From Ascaphus truei (lineage: Eukaryota; Chordata; Amphibia; Anura; Ascaphidae), in NCBI GenBank assembly GCA_036426205.1, contig CM071570.1, positions 56,685,352 to 56,749,351 of the forward strand: a stretch of 64,000 nt of DNA, read 5' to 3'. The position numbers and the translations under genes were made by a program. Below the pieces are notes generated by a model. The model searched no databases. It was not told the DNA's origin and saw only the letters and a program-made list of their open reading frames with translations. Below are positions 32,070-44,531 of the stretch, piece after piece; position 1 is the stretch's first letter; each line of letters starts with the position of its first letter.

Positions 32070-35034
32070 GTAAGTATATTAATGTTTTTATATAAGATGT
32101 ATTTGAGTAAATGCTATCAAGATATCATGGCACAGCCACAACTGTCGTATTTAAAAAGAAAGGTGGTCATCTAAACCACAAATACATATTTTCAGTTGCA
32201 AAAGCCTTTTTGTTCATAAGTGTATATACAGGTTAAATATAATAACATACAGTAGAAAAAAGCCAGTTTTGCTTTAATATTGCCCAATTCTCCACCCTTT
32301 CTTCTAGATTTAGACAGTTTGTACTTAAAGTGTTGATCTAATGGTACTTGGTAAGGTCAGTTATAGTTTTCCTTTCTCGTACTGTTTGGGGGAGTTCTAC
32401 CAAAGGCATTTCCTCCTCCCTTTTTCAGCTGGTGATCACCCTTTCTATACACCAATTCATCACTGGTCCAATAGTTTTTTTTATACAGGATAAGAACTGG
32501 GAGTCTCCAGAACTGAACCAAAATATTTTCAACCTTTGGGTCCCTCGGCTCCTGGGATACATACCAGTGAAGTTACTGGGTTTAAATCTCCCTCCAGGGG
32601 AAACAGAATACTGCTAAATTTTGGGCCAAATCCCCTTTATAAAACCAAAATGTAATTCCAGTAACTGAACCGGTATGTATCTCAGGAACTAGTGGGTCCA
32701 ACAAGCTGAAAATAGTGTGGTTCCGCTCTGGAGGACTCCCTGGTTCCAATCATGTAGATAAAAGGGGGGTTTCATCAAGAGGATTGGTACTTGAACACTT
32801 TTGGGAGGTTGACATTAATGCCTACATCAGTGTGCCATATTTCTTGGTCTTATCTGTTACCCTTCGTTATTGCTACAGTAATTACGTTTGGTAATTTAAA
32901 GCTAAAGATTTAATTATGACTTGAGTTAACCTGTAAAATCCACTCCACATTTTATAGACTTTAAATGTAAGCAATGGAAAATATATTACTATATGTAGGC
33001 ACAAAACTAAGCTTTAATTGGCATAAATTAAGCATTAAAAGCAGACACTTAGAGGATGTATTAAAACTTGGACTCATTGTAACATGCAATGTATCACTTA
33101 AATTGCAAGAAATATCCACATTTCACTTCAACCTGTCAATAAGTGGTCACAGGATTTGCAGAGAAAACTAAAAAGATACATTGCACCACTAAGTGGATGG
33201 ACATTATTTGTAACTGCTTAGGAAAATGACAAGCAATTTATATCATCTGAAATTAGGCTCTGTTCTCTGAAATCCCCCAGATTCTGGGAACAACAGGTTC
33301 ATATTGGTTTTATTGCCCTTGGCTTAATACTGTCTAAAGTCATTTGTGCCCAGATAGCAGTAAAACAAAAGCCCTGTAAGATGTTTTCCCCAGTTTTTCT
33401 CTATGTGACATTAAGCGATGATGCTGTCACATGAACTGACACTGATTGTTTTTTCTGCACAGCATACTGTAAAATAATTATGTCCATTGATGTAATCTTT
33501 CTGAAAATCAGATGAAATGAGTAACACCTGTTAAAGCTAGAACGTTTGTCACTATCACAGTTAAAATGTGTATTTTGATAACTATCAAATAATTGCCATC
33601 TTGAAGAATTACAATACACAATTCCTTTTTTATTCGGGTATTGGACAGTGGCGGCATTCCAACGAAATAAGTTGCTAGTGCTGCTAATGAGATTTTACAT
33701 ACTGTAGAACAAGATGAAACCTTATCACAATGTCAGCAATACAAGTCAGATATTAAATATGTATGTTTCTTGCCAGCGTATTGAGTGCAATAAAGATTTG
33801 TGACAGATTGTTCCGATGCAAATATAGAAAATTAGTAAAATATGTAATCACATACATGATACGTAAAACTAGCAGCGTTATACAATAACAAACTATTATT
33901 ATTATTATTATTTATAATCATCCTTGTGTTTTTAAAAACAATAAATACTAAAGCAGCAATCAAATACTTGCACAGAATATTCTACTTCATGGTTTTTTTT
34001 AAACGTATGGGATTCTTGTTATTTCCTCCAGCTATTAAGCAGTTGAAAGTAATATTGCACTGTTTAGTAGTGTTTTTGAGGTGTAACCAATTGATATTAT
34101 GCTATCTACGCCGCTTTAAGGACACTCACTTTAAGTACACTCGCGAGTAAGTACATTTCGCTCAATAGCCAAACAGCAGCTCATGCATGCGCCTGTCAGC
34201 ACGTACTGAACAGCAATACTGGCTCCCTACCTGTACCGAAGCTGTGCACAAGCGGGGAGGCTATAGAGCCTGTTACACATGCGTTATTTACATCAGTTAT
34301 GCACGTATATGACAATTGCAGTACAGTACGTGCATCAAAAGTGGGAAAAAGGGAGTGCTTCACTTTAAGTACATTTTCACTTTACATACATGCTCCGGTT
34401 CCATTGCATACGTTAATGCGGGGTATGCCTGTATCTTTGGAATATGAGTTCACTGAGTATGCTTGGGACTACTAATTGTTCCCCATTTAAAGTGATTCTT
34501 TATTAGACATGGTTTAATCCCAATGTGTATGAGAATGAGTTATGAATTCAATGTGTGTTATACAGTATGGTACATCTTGTTCAATTAATTTCTAATAATC
34601 TGTAAGCACATATAGGGACTATGTCTCAACTTGAAATGATTACTTTTCTAGTCATATCAAGACTGGCAAAGCATTTAACATTCTCAGTTTTCTGTGTGAT
34701 TAACAGTACTGTGAGATTTGAGGTGGAATAAACAACTCTGTAAAACAGATAATGTGCCAAATATAGTTTCATACAATGGATATAGTCAGAAGTATTTAGT
34801 TTCATTATGTATTTCTCCCCCTATTGGTTCTTTATCTCTATATAAATATACTAGGCTTACGGTGTGCCATTTTGGATGCAGGAACGGCAATTCACCAAGC
34901 ATTTTGTCCTATGTAGGATATATATGTTGCTGACCTCCAAACACTAGAGAGCAAGAGTAACAAATGGCACAGCCAGGCCTAGCTTAAGAACTTACTGTAT
35001 TCATCTAACTCTCTTTGTTTTGTTTTTCACACAG
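32070..35034 (+). other. intron between exons C and D
   Basis: It is bounded by GTAAGT (32070) and TTTTTCACACAG (35034). Mostly unique AT-rich DNA, with a Tigger-like MITE at about 34097-34433 and a short ATT run at 33893-33915. Frames of 65-89 aa inside show no support. Confidence 0.6.
34097..34433. mobile_element. Tigger-like MITE, diverged
   Basis: The right end reversed reads TACAGGCATACCCCGCATTA, a typical Tigger-style terminus with TA edge. The left end near 34097-34120 (CTACGCCGCTTTAAG) is a poor inverted match. Internal 'cactttaagtaca' occurs near both ends (34128 and 34361) in the same orientation. Confidence 0.5.
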
Positions 35035-35048
35035 CGGAAGAACACTAA
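35035..35048 (+). CDS. host-gene last coding exon D with stop
   Basis: After the TTTTTCACACAG acceptor, the 2 bases CG complete the codon begun in exon C. Three more codons (Glu, Glu, His) precede TAA at 35046-35048. The protein thus ends KQMPEEH. The fit of phase at both sides supports this as the true terminal exon. The 3' UTR follows. Confidence 0.65.
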
Positions 35049-35491
35049 AAAATAGAAGGATCTGGTGAAACTGAACAACTGCTGAATGGCATCATTTTAA
35101 TTAATGTCAGAGATAGCTCAGAGCTTATTCCTCACAGGGCTAAGAGGGGATGAGGTTGGAGTATTATTTACTTACATTTTTCTTAATTATCAGTTGCATA
35201 ACGTTCTGTATATCTGTTGAATAATCTTTATCCAACATTTAGTTATGGTATTGAAGGTATTTGATTGCTTCCTGTAGTTTTTTCTTTTAAATGTTAAATT
35301 TAACTTCAAGTTACAATGTATTTAGTTGATGACTGAATTTTTGCTGGTAATCGGTCATGATTAAACTGATCAAAACTGGCGCTAACAAATAGCTATGAGT
35401 ATGGATCCATGTTTATTTTAAATACTTTAACTATTCTTTGGAATTTTGTCATTCAAAATTCACGTTGTCATTTGGTTTTGCCATTCATTAT

Positions 35492-36090
35492 TGCATATTT
35501 AAAGAAAAAGATACCAGCGCAAAAAACATGTTCCAAAATAAAAAAAACATTTTCATGGAATTAAAAGAAAGACAAATGAGTGCTATAAAAAAAAACCACT
35601 AGATTGGTTAAGCAAACATAAAATTAAAACTATACAAAGTTACCAGAAGCTCCTTGTGCGTTGTAAATGTAACTGTTAGCAAGGGCAACCAAAGTAGCAG
35701 TACTGCGGTTCAGGCAATGCTGATAGGGAAAGCACCCGCTCTCAGCTCGTCAGTGCAGGCAGTTCACGCCTCAGTAGTTTGCAGTGTAGACCAGCTGGCT
35801 CCACTCACCACCGGATAGGGAATGCACCCGCTCCCGGTTAACTGCCCCGGCTTTCCCTATCAGCATTGCCTTAACCACAGGACTGCTACAGTACTTTTGT
35901 TGCCTTTGCTAACAGCTGCATTCACAACGCACACGGAGCCTCTGGTAACTTTGTATCTTTTTAATTTTATGTTTGCTTAACCAATCTGGTGTTCTTTTAT
36001 AGCACTCATTTGTGTTTCTTTTAATTCCATAAAAAATTTGTTTATTTTGGAACATGTTTTTTGCGCTGGTATCTTTTTCTTTAAATTTGC
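35492..36090. mobile_element. fold-back element with long inverted arms
   Basis: TTTAAAGAAAAAGATACCAG near 35498 is repeated in reverse at the right edge (about 36066-36085). Matching continues inward through 'gcgcaaaaaacatgttcc', 'ttggttaagcaaacataaaatt' and 'tgctgatagggaaagc', so each arm is about 270 bp. The centre lies near 35790. Confidence 0.9.
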
Positions 36091-37537
36091 ACTATTAGAT
36101 GTTTTGAGCCATCTTCATATACCTGCTGCATTTTAATGATCCTAGTTACTCATTTATATTTTTATTTTTCTATCACTTTGAGCATCTGGCTGTGGTAGTT
36201 TAACATAGTTGATTTAGTGCGCAATACACTACCCTTTTTTCTTCACTATTCATTATTGCATGTCAACTGGTGGAAAAGTGAATAGTTTGAGCTAAGAGAT
36301 ATTCCATATCGAGTGACAAATTATTTATAAGAAAATGTAATCAGACCAGAGGAGAATAAAAATAACTGTTTTAGAAACTAATGATCTTGGTTAGACATGA
36401 CTAATAACTTTTGAATGAGATGTTTGCCCTTTGTTGATTTATAAAATAAATCTAGTAATCAGCCATTTTTTTTTCCAGCTTGGAGCTTTGCAAAATGAGT
36501 GGTATTGTGCTAAAAGACATCTATTACATGAGAAGTAACACATTGCAAGGACTATTATTAAGCTATATAATCCAAAATAGAAATGATTCAAACACTTAAG
36601 AAACATGAACAAAAAAGAACATGCACTTGTGACTATATATGAAAGGTTTAATTACATCAACACCTTTGTAAGTGATACTGATTTTTTGAAACAACTTTTT
36701 CCAAGTGGTGTCAACACTTGTTCTATTTTCTACTTCAGGTGCATTTCTTTAAATGTAGGCATCAGTTGTTTTTTTTTTTCGTTTGGGAAAAAAATCACCA
36801 TATGGTGTTTGTTGTTGAAGCTAATTTGTTCAGACAAAAAAAAAAGGGTTCTTGTACATTTTGTTAAAAGTGGGGGACACGGTACCAGTTTCACTTGTAC
36901 CAAATACATGACATTGAAAGAAAACACAGCATGGGTCCATGGTTGATGTTGTGTGAAACACTTTCCAATTACTGTTGAAAATGATTACAGTGTTTTTCTT
37001 GCATTCTTGTTTCTCTTGAATATTCAAACATTTCCATCCTACTGTGCGAGAATAATTTATTTCTGGCTAACTGAAACTCTCACATTATGTTGCAGAATTA
37101 TCTACAATGAGTTATCTGTTTTGTCAGCGAAAGGGGTCAAATAAAGAGGATTAGCATATAAAACAACGTTCGTTTTTTAATCAAACTCTCTACTTGTCAA
37201 TCTAACCACCTGTTTACCTAGCTTTGAGTTTTGTGGACTGTCACTTTGTGACACTCCTGATAAATTACATATATTCAAGTGGTGCCTTTCAGATATATCA
37301 CAATGGTGACATTATTGGGTTATATTTAAAAGCAGAGTTTAATTTGAAAAGACTTCAGTTTGAGGTTGGATGAGGAATTGAGAGAATGTGCAGTTCTAAA
37401 GGCATTCAAACCTAGCTGCAAGACACCAGCTCCATTCAGAAGTTTATGAGCAAGAGTAAGAGATATCTAGTTACAGTATCATATATTTGACGACCTTAGT
37501 GAGAAACACAGTACACATATCCTGTCAGTCGTTAGAT

Positions 37538-38203
37538 ATTTCCATCAGTGATGTACCGGGTACCCGGAAATTACCCGGTACCTGGCCTACCCGGCCATAT
37601 TTAAAGTAGCCGGAAATTACCCGGAATCGGCCCAGGGCGCTGGGAGCCGGGTAATGTCCGTTCTGCTCTGCTCCCTCGGTTCTCCTCTTGGAGAACAGCA
37701 AGAGCAGAGCAGCAGAAGACTTACCTGCAGTTGGCGGCAGAGGGTGAGGAGGACAGCGGCGAAGGGTGAAGAGGACCATGGCAACATCCTGGTGGCGGTG
37801 GGAGCAGCGGAAGACATCCTTTAGGCGGTGGCAGTAGAGGACGACATTCTTCTGCCAGTGGCAGGAGAGGACGACATCCTTCACAGAGGAAGAGAGCAAG
37901 AGCACTACTATTGGACAGCCGGAAGTTGGAAGTCACGTTCCTCCCCAGCTGTCCAATAGTAAGACTCCTGCTCTGATCACATATTCCTCTGCTCCCACCG
38001 GCACCGGATGTGAAGGATGTCGTCTTCTGCGGCTACCGGCTTAAGAATGACGTCCTATGCTGCCACCGCTTGAAGGATGTCGTCCGCTACTCCCACCACC
38101 ACCAGCATGTCGCTGTGGTCCTCCTCACCCTCCGCAGGTAAGTCAATACTTCCAGGCCGGATACCCGGTCATTTTTAGGACCCGGTACATCACTAATTTC
38201 CAT
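37538..38203. mobile_element. hAT-type element with exact 8-bp TSD
   Basis: ATTTCCAT at 37538-37545 and 38196-38203 flanks a 650-bp element with ends CAGTGATGTACCGGGTACCC and, reversed, TAGTGATGTACCGGGTCC. The interior holds repeated GGATGTCGTC/GACGACATCC blocks in both orientations. The 126-aa minus frame is Arg/Leu-rich and made of these repeats; it is not a transposase. Confidence 0.9.
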
Positions 38204-38835
38204 GCCAAGCCATATTATTGGAAAAATAGGATGATAGTTTCTAAAAGAAATGGATGTCTCAACTACATTTTGAAATAAAACAGGCAAATTGTAGTCCTCA
38301 ACAACACTTCACTATAGCAAAATGTTTTTCATGCTTCTTTAAGTGCTGATATTAAGTATGAATATTGCCTATTTAACTATTGCAGTATAATGTTACATTA
38401 CTAATAATAAAAAACCTCACTGTAAATAAAATCAGTTGTGCAGTGAGTGCAAAGCAGACAGATTCATAGAAGTTAGAGTCACAACAATAAAGAACACAAA
38501 CTTTGTAGATGTCCAGGTGAGACCTCTCAGTCATGTAGTGCGGTACCGCATTTCTTTACCTTCAGTTTCTGTCAGGCTTTTCACTAGTTGACCAAAATAC
38601 CAAAAATAAAACCAGTCAAATGTAACATGAATGATATTATAGTGCAAATAAATATATGTTGCTTTGCAAAATCCTCTTTGAAAGTGCAAACATGACATTT
38701 TTGTTCATTTGTAATATTCAGATAATGAATTTGCATAATAATCCGATATTTTCCATTTCTTTGTGCCATACGTATGAATATGATGCCTTTATATTATGTT
38801 TGTTAATGCAGAAAATTAATAAAGTTGTTCAAGAA

Positions 38836-39446
38836 AGTAATATGTTTTGTGCTTACTGTTTGTAAATGGCCTCGTTATGGAGCTGAAATGAATGCACGTC
38901 CAACCAAGGAAATTACTATTTCATATCATTTGCTAAAAACATCCATTTGACCTCACAATCAATGAATTCTCATCATATACACGCTTTCCCATGTGCACAT
39001 GTGTGTGCGTTTAAGGGGGTACCTGCAACTAGCCTCTCAGCGGTCACACTCACCTCCCCACAGGGTTAAATGAGCACTCACTCCCCCAAAACCATCACAT
39101 TACACCTTAATTACACTTCCACTACCGCGTGTCATTTAAGGGCTTACACCTTAGGAGTTCCGATCCTCATGATAATGGGAAAATATGCAAATTAAACAAA
39201 AACACAGTTTATCAAAACATGTCCAAAAATGAGGGCAATCTATTCCAAATGTAAGAAGTTCAACTAGAGTTCAAATACAATACTTTATTAAATGTTCGCT
39301 TTAATATTACAAAATGCGTACTGTGCTTGTTACAGAATAAACATTTAAAAATTACATTCAGTAAATAGGGCGCTTTGTAGAGATAAGGGGAGCGCTGAGA
39401 AAGAACTAAATAGAAAAACAGTATGCAAAAAGAATTAAATTCATAC
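38836..39446. other. no gene recognised
   Basis: Mixed unique sequence with no supported exon or terminal repeats. Confidence 0.4.
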
Positions 39447-39880
39447 TGTGACAGAGTCACTAACTCAGTAGGCTGGAACAGTGAATTGAGAGATGCTGCA
39501 GCCAGTCCACAGAGCATAAATCTTCTCAGAGAAAGAGCAGCAGCTGAAAACTGATTAATCGGGCTGGGCTCCTCAGTGAAACAAGGAAGAGTTTAAAAAA
39601 AACACAGGAAGCTGCTATGCTCAGAGACTGCTTTACTCCACAGAGAGAGGGGAAGTGAAAGTTCTCCCAGCCGGGGAGAGTCTGGCTGTTATGGACCCTA
39701 GAACTGAAAGAAGCAGGCTGGCGGGGACAAGCTGGGAATCACACCCAGGATAAAGACAAGGACTGACAGATAAGCAAAAACACTTTATGGTTGTGTGCAG
39801 AGACTGTGTTATCTTGTTGCATTTGCCAGGGCAGTTACAAAAAACTTCAATAAACGTACTACCTTTTAAAAAAAAATTTT
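39447..39880 (+). mobile_element. possible solo LTR (TGTGACAG start)
   Basis: It starts TGTGACAGAGTCAC, like the LTRs at 6212 and 47937. An AATAAA-type site (tcaataaacg) lies at about 39848. The right edge and a target duplication were not found. Confidence 0.4.
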
Positions 39881-40024
39881 TTTTACAGTAATTTACAAAA
39901 AAAACCTCATAATGTTACGACCCCTGACCTGAATACGCAGTATTCCCCTTTTAGCAATTGGTTTACCGGCTGTTAAGGGGCCCTAGCAGGGAACCCCGCC
40001 TTACAGGTCACTTTACAGAATTAC

Positions 40025-40215
40025 ATGTGGCTATTAGCCCCTCCCATTTTCAACACTTGTAAACCGAATACCATGTGGCCCTTGGCTCCTCCCATTTTCA
40101 CCACTTGTCTATGGCCTAACATGTGGTCAAAGGCTCCACCCTTTTCCACCACTTGTAACAGAACTACATGTGGCCATAGTCTTTCCTTAATCAACACTTA
40201 CAAACAATGGGACAA
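40025..40215. repeat. 48-bp minisatellite, four units
   Basis: Units start ATGTGG at 40025, 40073, 40121 and 40168. Each has a GGCTCCTCCCATTTTC-like middle and ends CACTTGT. The last unit is the most diverged. Confidence 0.9.
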
Positions 40216-40374
40216 CGGCGGAGAGGTATTTACTTGAGCCATGTGCTGGACAGGATGTGCATTGCTAATTACCCCATGGCATTCCATCTACATGTTCACG
40301 TAAGGCAGATATATTCCAAAAAGTAAGTACATTGAGGCCTCCAGTGTCTTAACCATAATTCTCATACATACTAG

Positions 40375-40800
40375 TACATCATAACCACCATTGGAGTACA
40401 TACCAGTACATTACGGTACATACGGTACATATTATAACCACACGTACGATACATACAAATACCTTATAACCACAACTGCAGTACATACAGTACATTATAA
40501 CCGCAATTACAGTACATACTAATACATTATGAACATAACTACAGAACATACAGTACATTCTAACCGCACTTACAGTACATACTAATACATTATAATCACA
40601 ACTACAGTACATACAGTAAATCATAACCGCACTTACAGTACATACTAATACATTATAATCACAACTACAGTACATACAGTACGTTATAACAACAATTACA
40701 GTGCATACCAGTATGCTATAATCACAAGTTCAGTGCATACCAGTGCCTTATAACCCCAATACAGTACTTATCAGTACATTATAAGCACAATAACCGTACC
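40375..40800. repeat. 32/64-bp minisatellite (ACAGTACAT units)
   Basis: Alternating ACAGTACATTATAACC and ACAGTACATACTAATACATT units form a higher-order period near 64 bp. The Cys/Tyr-rich 98-aa minus frame (40379-40675), with a period of about 21 residues, is just this repeat translated. Confidence 0.9.
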
Positions 40801-40929
40801 TCCTATACATGATAACCATACTTACGGCTAATACCCGTTCATTATACTCTCAATTATTATCTCATACCTGTATATTTCTCTCCCAACATTAAACCTTAGT
40901 GCACTAAACCCCCAACCCCAAAAGTGGAA

Positions 40930-41430
40930 CCTTATAGCCTTCTGAAGCTGGCAGCGGGCCCAGTATTGAGGAGGAGAGGGGGTGCGTAGGCATCACATGC
41001 GTGGCCATACTGGGTGTTGCAATCCGCCCTGTGCCGCCTGCGCGCGTGCTATGCCCCGAGATGCTGCCACGAGTGACGGAGGAAGAAGCATGTCACGTGA
41101 GGGAAGAGGGACGAGGGGAGGGCGGACGCTTGTTGGTAATGCACTGTGCTGCCTGTGCGCTCGCTGGGAAGAAGCGTATCATAGGCGCGGGAAGAAGGGC
41201 GGAGGATGTGAAGGGGAATGCTTGCCATAATGTGCCAAGTTGTCCCGTGAAATTATAACCACGAAAAGAGACGTGACCCGGCCAGGCGTCCGCCCCCAGC
41301 TCCCTCCCCGAATCCCCGAGCCCCACCGCCCGCCCCTGGTCTGGTGGTAATGTATCGAGCTCGGCAACTGGGGATGAGGCCAATAAAAACAAAAAACTTA
41401 CCGCATTCAGGGGGAGAGCAAATTTTCCAC
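40930..41430. other. GC-rich, CpG-containing block
   Basis: A GC-rich island in AT-rich surroundings, with overlapping frames on both strands (82-99 aa) that are mutual shadows. No clear inverted ends or splice sites. It may be a repeat or a small CpG island; I cannot decide. Confidence 0.35.
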
Positions 41431-43155
41431 CACCAGGAGCAGAATGAACGTTCCCGCTCCCGGCTGCCCTTTAAGTGTTTTACGATACGTAGATTAAGTT
41501 GTTTGTGGCATGGGCACATTTCCCACAAAGTGTTCAGCACTTACCAATAATCACTAACTGCTCCGAGGGACAATCATATGGGTTTATAAAGAAAAAATAA
41601 ACAGATCGTATTGCTTGGTTTTAAATCTATGTAAGATACTGACACTGCAATTGCAATTATGTTTTTGTGCTATGATCGAAACAAAATAAAAATCACATCT
41701 CTGTGAGCAATGTTAATCACATATTCTCTTCCTGCTTTAAAGGGGAACACCCTAGTAGTAAAGAAGGGAATTAATAAATTAAAATGATATGTTTGTGGAC
41801 TTTAATGTAAGTGACTGGTTCTGTACCTTAAAAAAAGTATTTTTAAATATTTGTTTAACTTTTCAGTGTTTCCATGATAACCAAATTTAGAGTTTGTATG
41901 ATCTTGACCTATTTTTTTAAGTAACAATATGTTTGTGTCTACTGGTAAATTTTCAATTTATACATTTTTTTTCTTCTTTGATTGCATTATAAATAACACA
42001 GATGCAACTTGTATAATTACCATAAGTATCTGACAAGGATTAGAGCCGTGTAAATGTTTTTTACATTTTCTGTCCGATATTGTTAGCAGGTTTTTTTTTT
42101 TGTCAATTTAGCATTTTTGCAAAAGGTCACATTGCTCAGAAATTCGCAAAAAGAGGTACAACATTCAAGAATTTTCTCTGGATTTTGTGAATATATACAA
42201 ATGGTACAAAATGAGATAGATGCAAATTTAAATAATTTGATGATATTTTGCATATTATAATTAGTTTATTTTCCAGGTATCTCAGGTTTGTTTATTGGTA
42301 GGGATGTGTAAAATGGTCCAAAATGTATTTACAAAATGTAAACGTTCCCCCCCAAAATTTCGATTTTCTGCAAAACGTTTTATCGACCCTCAAATGGTTA
42401 ATAAGTTGTGTGTGTGCCTTATATATAGTCTCAGAAGAGAATTGAGCAAATTAGCATATTAAATGAAATAGCCATGCACATTGACTAAATGCGTGAAAAA
42501 TCACATGAGTACTCCGACACAAAAGGGCAAAATTCTCAGGGATCACTACAGTACATCATGTGAAAGTTTCTCACATCTCGATTCACAGGTAATTTTTCAC
42601 GTGGTATTTAAATGACTCTCGGGTCTATGTATCATCATAGAGAAAAGTGAACTATGATGCAATCCTCTGTTTTTGTGCAGCAGAGTTGCGCATTGTTTAG
42701 GAACAACTACCTACATATGATGTAAAATTATAGACATGCCACATCATATATGGAAGATTTGGGGGGACAAAAGAAAGGAAAAAAGAATGACGCACGGAGA
42801 CACAGACTGGGATACATCTCTGTATAATCAGTGCACCATGTAACTCTTCCCCAGCTCCTAATTCTGTCACTCCTCAAGTCGCAAAATTAGGCGCAGAATG
42901 CAAATGCCCCAGTTTTGTGCCAAAATTGCCTTAATGGGAACTTTGATAACTGTAAAAAAAATTGGATACAAAAAAACTGGTAATTCCTCATGGTTCGCAA
43001 GCTTGGGCGAAACGTTTGCACATCTCTATGATTTAATCTGCTTTCTCCTCAGAAGATGGCGACATGGACACCAGTATAACACAGTCTTGGGAAATAAGAT
43101 GTTCATTCATTTTGCGCTTTCTACACTGCTACTACATTAGACAGATTAGTTCTAC
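41431..43155. other. AT-rich DNA without recognised features
   Basis: No exon, transposon end or RNA gene is visible. Confidence 0.4.
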
Positions 43156-43159
43156 AGTC

Positions 43160-43350
43160 TATTATGTATGTATGTATATCTTTATTTATATAGCGCCATT
43201 AGTGTACATAGTGCTTCACATTAGTAATACACGTGACAATCATAGAAATAACAAATAATACAAATAACAGATCATGGGAATAAGTGCTTCAGACATAAAA
43301 GTAACATTTCGGAAGAGGAGTCCCTGCTCCCGGGAGCTTATAATGATAGA
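43160..43350 (-). mobile_element. LINE 3' tail, minus strand
   Basis: (ATGT)n followed by 'atctttatttatatagcgcc' and 'attagtgtacatagtgcttc' is the reverse of the tail seen at 31320-31375. It continues to 'gagtccctgctcccgggagc', then stops. A strongly 5'-truncated copy of under 200 bp. Confidence 0.9.
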
Positions 43351-43452
43351 CACATGTTTCTTCCTGCACTGTTCTACTGTCTGCTTTCCCCTATGCACAC
43401 AATCTTTCATTTGCTTCTGGACACAAAAATCTACAAAAGTGGCCAGAATATA

Positions 43453-43736
43453 TTACTCATTAGTTTTAATGGATGCTACACAGGGATAATTTTTTAGGCA
43501 GTTGAAAATAGCATCCACCAGTTCCGCATTATCCTTAGCATCACACTCGTGCTGCATGCCAACAAGGGTCTTATCTGGAAGGAATATACAGTACTGTAAA
43601 TTGGGCTGATTTGACTGATGAGCTCTCTTGTTGAACACACAAACATCCCATAAGAAGAAGTAGCTAGAGGAAACCCCTCCCAAGCTTCAGCATAAAATGT
43701 TTCAAAACTAGTATTAAATAATCTATTTAAAAACAC
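43453..43736 (-). other. overlapping minus frames, unrecognised
   Basis: Two overlapping frames (76 and 80 aa) lie in sequence not obviously repetitive. The 76-aa frame ends with NAELVDAIFNCLKNYPC, which looks protein-like, but there is no initiation context, splice pairing or family motif. It could be an exon or processed-pseudogene scrap; chance is the simplest explanation. Confidence 0.15.
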
Positions 43737-44531
43737 CTATAGGTATCAGATTACATATAGGTCTGCTACCTAAATGTAACCCCTTAAACACACATGGTTG
43801 GTGCTATTCTTCAGTAGGATCATGATATTGCCTGTAAAAGTTGGCTCTCCATCAGGAAGATGCCTGAAAAACAGCAAATGCTCTCTTTTTAAAGAATAAC
43901 ATTTCTTCTGAATTAGACATCCTTAAAAAAAGGAATTGTTGGGTCTGGATTTCTGCTTTAACATCTGGTGAAAGACCTAGACCGTCACTTCTTTCTGAGG
44001 CATGGTTATTGGCCCATGTCTTCAACACTGATTGATCATTGTCAAATGGCCTGTGCTAAACCCCCTCTCTGCGTCATGTGAAAAATTACCATATGGAAAA
44101 GCTAGTCTTTCATCTGTTAATCAGAATAGTTCATAACATAATCATTTTCAATTACCACTTCATTAAAGTATTTCATAACTGCATTTTCTTCTTGCTTTAT
44201 TTAATGCTTATTTGTTTTCGAAGCAAACAAATTTAGGTTTCAGTAATTAGAAGCCTACAAGCAAATATTTTTTTCAAAGTGCAGCAATGTCTTGTATCCC
44301 AGCAACAATATAACACTCTCTACTCTAGCATGTTTATTTTCTATGCTTCATAAGTTTAATGCAAATTTTTTTATATGTAGACAAGGTTAATGCTTCATGG
44401 GACCGCTTTGTTTCAAATATACACATACCAGTATACACATATACAGCAAATAAAAATATCAGTTCTGAGCACATTCATATGTCTCATACAGGTTGGCAAC
44501 CCTGTTTTTTACCATTAAATCTTAGCATACA

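Larger units (their letters stand above)
35049..38835 (+). other. candidate 3' UTR of the host gene
   Basis: AT-rich DNA follows the stop. AATAAA-type signals occur at 37140-37145 and 38818-38823; the latter is followed by a TGTTTTGTGC-rich stretch, as at cleavage sites. Inside are a 600-bp fold-back element (35492-36090) and a 650-bp hAT element (37546-38195). The 36091-37530 and 38204-38810 parts look unique. UTR length is inferred; an earlier end is possible. Confidence 0.35.

Noticed and set aside
36605..36946. 113-aa plus frame as a gene
   Set aside because: It lies in the candidate 3' UTR, has low complexity and no recognisable domain.
37525..37905. 126-aa minus frame as a hAT transposase
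   Set aside because: It is built from repeated GACGACATCC blocks inside a 650-bp non-autonomous element and has no catalytic or dimerisation motif.
40379..40675. 98-aa minus-strand Cys/Tyr-rich repeat protein
   Set aside because: It is the ACAGTACAT minisatellite translated; the protein period equals the DNA period.
40025..40800. CRISPR array
   Set aside because: Repeats are directly adjacent with no unique spacers, in a vertebrate-like genome; these are minisatellites.
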